Shown: positions 22,560 through 32,554 of the stretch, piece after piece
Position numbering within the stretch: the first letter of the stretch is position 1
Layout of the letters: every line of letters begins with the position of its first letter
Assembly: GCA_050084515.1 (NCBI GenBank)
Contig: CM114271.1
Span: forward strand, 31,372,001 to 31,436,000
Origin: Blasia pusilla
Lineage: Eukaryota > Marchantiophyta > Marchantiopsida > Blasiales
DNA length: 64,000 nt
Direction of reading: 5' to 3'
Translations under genes and position numbers: made by a program
Notes under the pieces: generated by a model
What the model was told of the DNA's origin: nothing
Database searches by the model: none
The model's input: the letters and a program-made list of their open reading frames with translations, nothing else

Positions 22560-22851
22560 TACATTTGCTATCAAGACTCATCTCCAAAATGGATTTAGGG
22601 TACGCATACATTTGCATGGATTCATTTAACAATTATTTTTATTTTCTTTCGTAATTTTATTTTTTATATGTAATTAGTATTTGTTGAATTAAAATTATTA
22701 TAAAGTTTTTAATTGTCTATTCAAAATTTACAATTGAATTCGAATTATTTTATTGATTTAGATAATAAGAGATTCTATTTTTTTAAAAGGACATATGTTG
22801 AAAGGAGAGGTGATCTCAAAATGAACAGTCACTCTCCAATAATAATGGAGA
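22560..22851 (-). mobile_element. Short non-autonomous Helitron, unit 3 of minus array
   Basis: On the minus strand it starts TCTCCATTATTATTGGAGAGTG at 22,851, a plant Helitron 5' terminus. Its body matches the neighbouring unit at 22,852-23,160: aaaatggatttaggt, ttacaattgaattcgaat and aaggagaggtgat all recur about 290 bp apart. The 3' end at about 22,560 is not sharply defined. Confidence 0.65.
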
Positions 22852-23160
22852 TTAGTTACCACACCAAAATTATTTCTAAAATGGATTTAGGTATGCATAC
22901 ATTTGCTCCGCATGGATTAATTTTAGAACTTTTTTTTTTCATACTTTTATTTTCTTATATCTAATCAGTATTTGTCAGATTAAAAGTATTATGTAGTTTT
23001 GAATTATCCATTCAAAATTTACAATTGAATTCGAATGACCTTATTGACTTAGACAAAAAAGCGATTCTATTTGTTAAAAAAGACATATGTTATAAGGAGA
23101 GGTGATTTTAAAATGAAGAGGCACTCTCAATAATAATAATAATAATAATAATAATAGAGA
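22852..23160 (-). mobile_element. Short non-autonomous Helitron, unit 2 of minus array
   Basis: Minus-strand 5' end TCTCTATTATTATT at 23,160 and 3' end CTAA at 22,852-22,855, followed by T. The 5' terminus has expanded into an (ATT)n tract of about 27 bp (about 23,130-23,156). It abuts unit 1 with no spacer and unit 3 with no spacer, so the three units lie head to tail. Confidence 0.75.
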
Positions 23161-23384
23161 CTAGTAAGGTGCCTCTGCGATGCACGAGATTGAAAAAAGT
23201 GTTTTGAAGAGTTTTTGTTAATTTGTATAGCCCATGAAAGGAAGAGATTAATCATATCACACACAAATTCAAAAAAAAATCTTGTTGCCGGTAACATGTG
23301 AAACATTTTCTTGTTGCCTAGTTGCCACGCGTCAAACAAATAAGTGTTGCAAATCAAGAAGGCACTCTCCCATAATACTATAGA
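23161..23384 (-). mobile_element. Short non-autonomous Helitron, unit 1 of minus array
   Basis: A 224-bp unit. On the minus strand it opens TCTATAGTATTATGGGAGAGTGCC at 23,384 after an A, and ends CTAG at 23,161-23,164 followed by T, which fits Helitron insertion between A and T. Before the 3' end is the GC-rich stretch cgtgcatcgca typical of these families. The body matches the units at 41.8-42.3, 42.8-44.4 and 55.66 kb. Confidence 0.85.
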
Positions 23385-23392
23385 TTTTTATT

Positions 23393-24441
23393 TCAGTCGA
23401 GTATTTCTTTATACACTACATTTCGTGTGTAGTTACCTTCCTTATTTGAATGTTCATCACTTCCAATCGTGATGTGGATGGAAGTCCTTTTCCCTACCCT
23501 AGATAATGCTACGTACAATTGACCATGAGAAAAAATGGGAGTGGGAAAATAAATTCCTACCTTTTGTAGAGTTTGACCTTGAGATTTATTAATAGTCATT
23601 GCAAAGGCTGGACGAATAGGGAATTGAAACCTACGTAGATCAAATGGCAAACCGCAATTGGATGCAATCGATGGGATAAGTGGAATAAAAACTCAATCTC
23701 CAATATTCTTCCTGGTGATGATTTCTACATCTATACAATGTTGCATAAATCCACGAATTACCAATCTTGTCCCGTTTGCTTGTCCTTGTGATCCATTCAT
23801 GTTCCGCAAGAGCATGAATGTGGAGGTAGCCCAAAAGGTAAGCACGTGTTCAAAAATTCAGTCGGATATATATGGCTTATCTCCTCATTCGCAATAGAGT
23901 TGACACTAAGGTATGTATCTTCCTGTACCAATTAGTTATAAAGAATTAGTGAGGAATAAATTTTTATTAGTATCCAAAAGTAAATAAAAAAAAAGAAAAT
24001 TCTTAAAGAAATGTGCAAAATTAGTATTACCTATCCAAAAAATCGTAACATGACATTTGTATTAATGTCATCAATATCTCTATTCCTTGGTGTCAAAATA
24101 GCCGTATCTCTCAAGAAGTTAATGTCATGGAATTGGTTGGGAGATATTCCATAGATAATATCAATAAGATCACATATATTTTTACTCTTAATAACCACTT
24201 CAGACAATAATGTTATATAGTCTTCTCCCAAATGAGGTTGCAAAGGTACACAAACAAAACCCTCTCCCACCTCTAGTAACCAATCATCAAAAGCTTGTTG
24301 TTCAACACGCAAATGACCTTCAAACCTTTGCACTCGCATGTTTGGGTGATGAAATTGACGACAATACAAAGACCATAGAGATGATCTTTTTATTGTGGCT
24401 TGAATGATTTGTGGACGATCCCCATGGCAAACAACAGACAA
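23393..24441 (-). pseudogene. Helitron PIF1-type helicase, C-terminal fragment with an intron
   Basis: The minus strand encodes the C-terminal half of a Helitron helicase. 24,441-24,031 begins HGDRPQIIQATIKRSSLW and includes DTAILTPRNRDIDDIN. A GT...AG intron of 108 bp (24,030-23,923) follows, then EDTYLSVNSIANEEISHIYPTE. The end at 23,650-23,393 has RPAFAMTINKSQGQTL and HGQLYVALSRV, the conserved late SF1 motifs. The segment 23,920-23,650 needs frame changes to read through. Walker A and B are absent. The fragment points away from the Rep gene at 25.2-28.9 kb, so the two are not one intact element. Confidence 0.85.
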
Positions 24442-24444
24442 AAC

Positions 24445-25186
24445 TTGGTGTTTTAAAAAATGATACTTTTAAATTAAAAAAATATATATAGAAGTTTAAT
24501 TTTTTGGTAGACTTTAAAAAAATTTATTAGAGATCCTTCCTCTCTATTATCCTTCCAATTTCTAACTAACTCTATTTTTTCTTCTTAACACTTTTCTGCG
24601 TTTCCTAGTTATATTCTTTGATCTTTCTCGCCTGTTATGTAGATGGCGAGTGGGAGTCACATATTTGTAGAAAGATATCCGCTCGTTGTTATCACAAATA
24701 CAAGAGTTCCAATACAAAGTTCAACAAGACCAATTGGCGAATTGAAGAATACTTCTCTAATGTAAGACCAATTGATTGGTGCCATATCTTTGAATTTTGG
24801 ATTTCTTTGATGAGAATGTCATATCGACCCTCCATTATTGAGTGGGTGCATTGCATGATGATTACTATTGAATTCCTCCTTTAATATTTCATTCGCAGAC
24901 TTCCTTTGCCATCAAATCCTACGGATTTGCGTGACTTCATAAAATTGATGCACACAAAGGCTCAACAAAGAAGGCGTGCCTATTGTAAGGGTAGTTTAGA
25001 ACAACATAGAAGCGTAGGAGATGGAGTCATCACCGTAACATCTCCAAGGTAAGTCCATTCCATTCATCATAATTGAACATGTTGATCTCCACACTTCATA
25101 TTATTGTTCCCTAATTTCATTTTTATGTTTCTAAAAAAATTTTCTTCCAGACTTCTGATCCCAGGCCTTCCATTGAGGATGAAGTA
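24445..25186. other. AT-rich junction between helicase fragment and Rep gene
   Basis: This contains the breakpoint between oppositely oriented Helitron pieces. A weak coding look on the + strand from about 24,640 may be the N-terminal extension of the Rep ORF, but stops and frameshifts prevent a call. Confidence 0.4.
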
Positions 25187-28100
25187 ATGGCCGAAGCAAA
25201 TAACATCGTTCATGATGAAGGCAGAGAAGATGAAAGGATTCAGAATGATGATACTTTTATTGGGGTACAAGTTGCCACTTATATGGAGCCAAGAATTGAG
25301 TTACCCACCAATGGAGTCCATGAAGTTATTGAGAACGCATCTACAACATGGCCAACTACTATTGTCATACCAAGAGTTGAGTTACCGATGACTTTTCCTG
25401 TCTTGAATGAGGTACTCCCATCTGTATTTGACGTCGTCAATAATTCGCCGATACATTGCAATGTTGAAGATAATGTAATGTCAAGAGTGGATTGTGTGGT
25501 ATCTACAGTTAACGAAGTTGTGTTCCAACCACAAACAACTACTGTAACAAATGCTTCTATGATTCGGCCGTCCCCTATTATTGATAGAGTTGTTAAAGTA
25601 AATACATTGCTCAATCTTGCAAGAAAGCCAAACTTCCAAGAAAGTGATATTAGGAAGCTGCGACTTCAAAGGAGTTTGAATCGTACCAGCACTCGTCATA
25701 CATTGGGTTCTATGACGAAAACATGTCCCTCATGCCGTGCTCTACGTTGGAAATGTGAAATGGTCAAAGGTGAGAAGTTTCGCGACTCACCATTTGGTAT
25801 ATGTTGTGATCATGGGAGAGTAAATTTTCCCCTCTTTAAAACTTCTCCTCCATTCTTGAAATCATTGCTATTGGGTGTGGGTCCTAGAAGTCTTCATTTT
25901 CTTACTCATGCTCGAGCTTACAACTTGGCACTTCAACTAGCATCTACTGGAGTGCATGTAAGTGAACAAGTTGGTGGCGTTGGACACTTTAGGGTCGAAG
26001 GTGGAGTCTATCATTCTATTGGATCCCTAGATCCTGCTATAGGGGCACATCTCCAATTTGCCCAACTCTATATTCATGATAATCGTGGAAGAGTTATGTC
26101 TAGATCTTCTGATCTTAATCTAGACATCTTGACAGGGCTACAAGAGATACTACACGAATGCAATCCATATGTCAAGATCTTTCGGCATCTAGCATATGAA
26201 GCAAGTGATCTTAATATGCGGATCATCCTAAAGGCAAGTAAGAGAGGTCTTGATGCCAAGCATTATAACTAACCATATGCTTCTCACATTGCTGCTATTT
26301 TACTAGGAGATGGAAGTGAGCATGTTGACCATCGTGCTATAATAGTACAACTACATGGAGGAGCAGTGAGGTGGATATCCGACCTCAATGAAGCATACAT
26401 TCAATTGCACTTTATTTTGTTATTTGTCTATGGTGAAGTACGTTGGCATCCTGGAATATCTTTCGGAAGATTCCAAGGCCATACATCACAACATCCCACA
26501 AGGGAAAATCATGGGGAGGAGGGAGATACTGAACTGATGCTCCAGATGATTGTAGGGATGAGTATAGACTTGATGGTGATATTATTGAGGAAAGGAGGAT
26601 GAAGAATGTTACTGCCTTGCAATTTGCATTTTTTTGACTTCAAACGCGAATTAGAGGCGAAGACGATAATCGATAATCAAGAATATATGGTTGACCTCTA
26701 TGCAACTGTAGAGATGCAACGATATAAAGGTGTAAAGGATGTCATGCATGGACATGATAATGATTGCTGAAGGTTCGGAGGCGTATTGTTTTTCCTTCTT
26801 CTTTTACTCGAGGTCCACGTCATATGCATCAATTATATCAAGATTCAATGGCAATTGTGAGCCATTTGGGGAAACCATATTACTTTTTGACCATGAAATG
26901 CAATCCTAAGTGGAAGGAGATTATATTTGCGTTATTACCTTGTCAATCGGCTGCAGACCGACCAGATTTGGTGGTTAGGGTTTTTGAGAAGAAAAAGAAG
27001 GAATTGTTACGACTTCTTATCAACAAGTAAATATTGCAAAATGCAATATTTACTTGTTGTAGAATGCATCCATGTGATGGAATTCCAAAAGAGGGGTCTT
27101 CCGCATGTGCATGTACTTATTGTTTTATGTCATGAGGATAAACCACGTACCACAGCAGATTACAACCGTATTATTTCAGCAGAAAACCTTGATCAGTCTA
27201 GATCAGTCTTCCCATCCAAGGCTTTATTCTAATGTGGCTAATTGCATGATTCACGGACCATGCAAACCATAAAATCCAAATGCTCCCTATATGGACAAGG
27301 AAACTAAAAAATGTACAAAGGGCTACCATAAAGCTTTTGCAGCCAACACTACAGAGACGGAAGATGGTTATCCAATCTATCAGAGGTAAGAATATTATCC
27401 TTCTTTCTTGGCAATCTTCACTTATTCCATACCATATAAAATCATGTATTCATGAATTCTTATTGTGTTTTTGGTAGATCGGAGAAAGGGGGAGCAATAA
27501 TTAAGCGAGAGCATTCATTGGATAATCGTTGGGTGGTGCCGTACAATCCTATGTTGTGCACCCTCTTCGATTGTCATATTAATATTTGGAGATCACAAGT
27601 AGTGTGTCTGCAGTCAAGTACTTATACAAATATGTATATAAGGGATTTGATGTTGTGTCATTTAAGCTGTCAAAGAATATGAAGACATCAACCGTAATTG
27701 ATGTTATTGATGAGACAACATCATATCTGGATGAGAGATATGCTCCTTTGTTTAATTTCTATCATGCTATATATCTGTCTATTTTTGGACTTAACACATC
27801 TTAGTTCCTACTTCTTACTTTGATTATTGGAATTCTTATTCCAAATATATCTCTTCTTCATAGGCGTGTTGGCGACTATTCAATTTTAGTCTACATGCAG
27901 AATCTCTGAGTATTGGGCGATTAGCGGTTCATCTTATGGAGAAAAAATTTGTTTACTTCAATGATCTTGACGTTGTTGGGGATGTTTTGCAACAAAATAG
28001 AGAGACAACTCTAACTTAATGGTTTGCAACGAATAGATATGACTCTAATGCTTGACAATATCTTTATATCGATTTGCCTTTGTTTTATCGTTGGAGTAAT

Positions 28101-28935
28101 AAGATATGGATACGTAGGGTACAAAGAAGAAATGGTTGTGGCCATCCTATTGGTCGGTTATACCTTACTCATCTAGGTATATACTTTGTCTCCTTTTACC
28201 TATTATTACTTTCAACTCTTGCATATCACTTTTAAAATGAGGAATCTATTGTGGAAATAAAATGGACTAATTTATTTCATGTCTTTTCTTCAAAGGTGAA
28301 GGAGAACCTCATTAGTTAAGATTACTCCTTCATCATATTCGAGGAGCAACTACATTTGAATGCATAAGGATTGTTAATGGAATATTGTGTCCTACATTTA
28401 AGGAGACCGCTATCCAATTGGGACTCCTTGAAGATGATAGGGAAGTGTTTTGTTGTTTTGAAGAAGCTTCTACAATCCACATGGGTTCTTCACTTTGTCG
28501 TTTATTTGCAATCATTTTAGCTTACAACACTCATGCTCAACCTGCAACACTATGGAATCAATTCTTGGTTCCACTAATTAAGGATCTCTTATATAAACGA
28601 CGTCAGGTAAGCCTTAATTTTTAAAACTCCTTACATAATTCCTTGCTTCTTTATTGAGCACTATCTTCTATTGAGGATGAAAAAAACTAATCATGATTTC
28701 TACATATGTTTGGACGTTTCCATTGTAGAAAACAGGAATTCCTAATCTTCATGTTGATGATGGTATCCTTAATAATGCATTGTTGGAAGTGCATTATTAT
28801 TTGCAAGATCAAGGAAAGAGATTATCAAATTTTCCACATATGCCTCAAGCTAATTTCCAAAGCCTACACTCATATTCATATTTAGAGGAACAAGAGCTCT
28901 TATATGATACCGAGGAGTTGTATGAACAGTTATAA
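25187..28935 (+). pseudogene. Helitron Rep (HUH) protein, broken, with introns, helicase missing
   Basis: The first exon (25,187-26,272, 361 codons) has a zinc-finger-like CPSCRALRWKCE...CCDHGRV and the conserved VYHSIGSLDP segment. A Rep domain follows: HMHQLYQDSMAIV at about 26,823, FLTMKCNPKWKEI at about 26,886, the HUH motif GLPHVHVLIV (HVH at 27,104-27,112) and the catalytic tyrosine motif KYLYKYVYKG at about 27,613-27,642. The pre-helicase linker continues as WFATNRYDSNA, RGATTFE and GRRQ-type segments. GT-AG introns can be placed at 28,177-28,295 and 28,607-28,728. The frame ends at 28,935 (ELLYDTEELYEQL) where a helicase should begin. Stops and frameshifts occur at about 26,270-26,760, 27,030, 27,230 and 27,580. 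This would be the initiator of rolling-circle transposition, now inactive. Confidence 0.85.
27021..27059. repeat. Perfect 18-bp inverted repeat inside Helitron Rep
   Basis: The arms 27,021-27,038 and 27,042-27,059 are exact reverse complements around a 3-nt AAA loop. It replaces Rep coding sequence between the LLINK and EFQKRG segments, where homologous proteins have no palindrome, and it coincides with a frame change. It looks like a templated (strand-switch) mutation. Confidence 0.9.
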
Positions 28936-28952
28936 TTTGGAGAAGCGTATTT

Positions 28953-29036
28953 GAAACAAGAAAATAATACATCCTTAATTTAGAAAAGAATTACACGTTT
29001 GTATTATTTTCTTGTTTCCTTAATTTAGAAAAGAAT
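28953..29036. repeat. 18-bp inverted repeat interleaved with a 19-bp direct repeat
   Basis: Inverted arms 28,953-28,970 and 29,001-29,018 match exactly (gaaacaagaaaataatac and its complement). A 19-bp direct repeat ccttaatttagaaaagaat occurs at 28,973-28,991 and 29,018-29,036. The arrangement lies just after the Rep stop codon and suggests a local fold-back copying event. Confidence 0.9.
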
Positions 29037-29039
29037 CAA

Positions 29040-31286
29040 ATCAAAAAATATGCAATTTTCCATCCTAGTTTTTTAATTGAAAATATTTCTCAATGTTGAA
29101 AATTTTCTCATAAATATGTACTTTCACATAATAATGTACATAGATATATAAATATATAGATACACATTAGTATTGACAAAAATTCAGTGTCCTTTCTTGT
29201 TGCAAGGTGAAACAAAAGCCCCACCCGCTTCAAATTCTTATTTCGGAAAATCTATTTTTCTCCCTCCATTAATATCCTTCTTAACTACTAATGTGTGACT
29301 CTTGTCTTCGTTAATTGAAAACAAATCCTTCCCCAAAATTTTCCCACTTCCTCTTTTTTAAATTTGGAGAAATAAAATTGAATCATTTTCCCCATTTTAC
29401 CATCCTCCCATCCTCATCTCCTTATTTTTAAAGGAGATATTTCCTTCTTAAACCCCCTCATGATAATTTACATATTTTCTAGTAATACACACATTTACCC
29501 ATTAAAATGGAGATAAAATAAACTTAGTTAATGGACGAAATTATTTGAAGCTAGTGGCCACGTGATAGGAATCATAGGATAAATGTCGTGCAATGAGCTC
29601 ACTATCACAAAGGGGTACATTTTGTAAGCAAAATAGATCATAAATAAATAGAAACTTGTGGAACACATTTGGATCAAGATGTCGCAAAGAGAGCCACAAA
29701 ATAGGGGACTAAAAATCCACCACCACGTTGAAATTTAATATCCATTTTCTCAATGAAAATTTCTTCCAATCATGTCATTCCCAATATAATTTCCCAGATC
29801 CATTTTCTATCAATGATATATCTTTCATATTTCTATGTCATTCTGAATCCTCCTAAGGAAAACTCAAATTACTTTCTTTTCCCATCGCCAAATTACTCCT
29901 TGCTCATTTTCTCAATTTTTTTTGTGGTGGGAAGTTTCAAATTTAGATCCATAAAGTGATCCATTGTCTATTGGAACCACATAGTTTTGTGATTACTGAT
30001 AAAAGTCAAACTAATTTAATAACAAAATTTAAGACATCCATCTTACTATCTTTATCTGACACCATGTTAAATACTTATAATTCAAATTTTAAATTATATC
30101 GCACGTCTATGGGTTTAACAAAGGCAGTCATACCCAATTGCATCCCACGAGCATCTACCTAGTTTATATTTATGCTATGTGGCATTATGTGACCCCACTC
30201 TATGTTTTAAGAAGTCAGACCAATTATTAAATGGGGTTATAAGGAAAAGACCCTCGCAAGCAATGATATTAGTAAGGTCCGCGTAGACCTTATTAAATAA
30301 ATTTTCTTTAAAAAAAGATTGGGATTATTAAATACGACGAAGAGGGATTTTATGATGAACTAGGGGAGACCTACTGAGATGAACCTCCAAATTCTGCGTT
30401 TAATTCTGCTGTGCCGTGAAATTAAATTTGGAGTAACGGCGGTTCACTGTAGTAGCGAAGCGTGCCCTAGTTGAAGTCAGAGCAGAGGAGTAACTAACTA
30501 GTTTGGAGCGAACTTAAAATTAGCAGCGATTCCTGAGCGCTTGAAAGCCTTGGTGATAATTAACGGGAGCCGCACCCGGAACGCTGGACCTGACCTGACC
30601 GAGCGAGAGGATTTCCTACTGTAATGTCCCCGCAACGAACGGGTCGTAGAGAACGTTTGACGAGGGAGTGGATAGAGACGGGACGGGCGCATCGATGCAT
30701 CCGTTTGAATCCAGCTCTCTAGAATCCCAGATGTCCAACAGGCGTGCGACCTTCACAATCCAAGGCGCGCTCGTCTTTTCCTGCGCCCGGCGCTGATGCC
30801 ACCGCTTTTCCCTTCACATCTCAGTCTATTAACTACTCCCGAGACCCGGCTGGATCTGTGACGATCTTATTTGCGAGGCTCGGCAATTTTAGCTGATTTT
30901 AGCGAGACGGAGTTTGGGTTTCGGGTTTATGAGAATGTCATTGTGATTGAATTGCTTTCTTTCTAGTTCACTTCCTGAAGAGCCCTCTAAATCTCGCGAA
31001 TCCTTGCGTTGTCTCTCGCTCCTGTGGACGGACCAGCTGCGTTCTTCCATCGGTGCATTTGGTAGCTTAATCGCTACACACGATGTTTAGTCTCGCTCGC
31101 ATATCACATCGTATGTAAGCGCTGATTTGAAGTTCCCTTCTTCCGTGCAACTCATCGTATCCCTATCTCCGAGAGTTGAGTTTGAGCTGTACATGCATGC
31201 ATGGCCGCACTAAAATAAGAAATTGTTCTAGAAGTTGTAGCAGTGAATTTCTTTCAAAGCTTTTGAATTTGATTGAGACGCCACAG
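29040..31286. other. Intergenic DNA upstream of the STPGR gene
   Basis: 29.0-30.3 kb is AT-rich with no gene. From about 30,340 composition shifts to near 50% GC with frequent CpG, marking entry into low-copy sequence that probably holds the promoter and first non-coding exon of the STPGR gene. A TATA box could not be assigned with confidence. Confidence 0.45.
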
Positions 31287-32551
31287 GTGAGCTTACCTGT
31301 TTCCGACCCACTCTGTCACCCCCTCCCGCGTTTTATGTTCTTGTTTAAGCATTATGTGGGAGTAGTGGCGTCCGAGAGGAAATAGGCTTCTGTCCATGTC
31401 TCGCCTCGTCCCCATGACCACATTTTGATAGATTCGCGCTCCAAATCGATTCCACGTTATTGCCTTCCCTTCACTACTCCCGCCTTCGCCGTTCACGGAG
31501 CTTTCCTTCCCTTCAGAAAGCTACCGATTGTGGCTTTTCCTGCACCCGAGTTGTCAGCAAACACACCTCTCCGCTTCTTGGACCGACCATTCCTTCTACC
31601 GCCACTCTCCCTCGCAATGCGGTGGCGGCTGTCTCTGGATCTATGGGCAAATCGTGCAGATTTCTTCTAGTGTCCTGCAATCGTGTGAGTTCCTTTATCC
31701 CACGTGATGAATTAACGAATGGAAGGCTTCGTTCATCCCTACGTTCCTTGTTCGTATCGATGATCCAAGTTCCAGTAACACCCATTTTTCTGACTGTCAT
31801 GATGAAAGACCTCTCGTGTGGGGGTTGAATTCTACCTGAGCCAAGGTCGCTCCAAAGAATGCAATTTATTCCTGTGGAAGCTTTTGTACTCCAGCCAGCG
31901 AGAGTAGTGTGGTAAGTGCACTCGGTGGGTTTCAGCACGGGGCTCATCCTACTGACATTACGGCCATCCCCAGTTCATTCACAGATTCTACATTTCTGGA
32001 TCGACTCCAGCACTAAAGCGTGTCGGAGCTTGCAGCATACCTCGACTGAGGTCGGCAGTCATCCACTCCTGATAGGCTCCTAGGTGAACGACCCTATTCC
32101 TCCGATTCCCATCAAGAGACACGACTAGGTCCGTTTGTGGTAGAGAGTCCGCAGATTTAAGAACCGTGGTTGCTGAGTTGACGGCATCCAGTTTAGTGTT
32201 GAAGATGTAACATCACTGCGCTGCAGTAATCAGAGTGGAAGATAAATGGAATCGATCTTCCCATTACATCACAAGCGCGAGACTTCAGAAACACTCATAG
32301 ATCTGCTCGTTTGTGATATTAATACTGTCTCGTCTAACCTCACCTTTTGTTTCTCATGGATTAGTAACCTCTCAAGAAGTTCATTGCATTTGTAAAACGT
32401 AAACTCGTGACGATCATGAAATCGGTCGGAGTTCCGCTGCTCAAGTCTTCCTGATTTATCATCCCTATGAGAAATCAGGAATCAGTCCTTAGCCTCGGCA
32501 CCTACATGTGCGGATCGGTAACTCACCTTTATGTTCATGATCTTTGCACAG
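31287..32551 (+). other. Candidate 5'-UTR intron of the STPGR gene
   Basis: A donor-like CAG|GTGAGC is at 31,286/31,287. A good acceptor, tctttgcacag, ends at 32,551, three bases before the best-context ATG (32,555). The 1,265 bases between contain stops in every frame. This is inference from splice motifs only; other donors are possible. Confidence 0.35.
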
Positions 32552-32554
32552 AAG

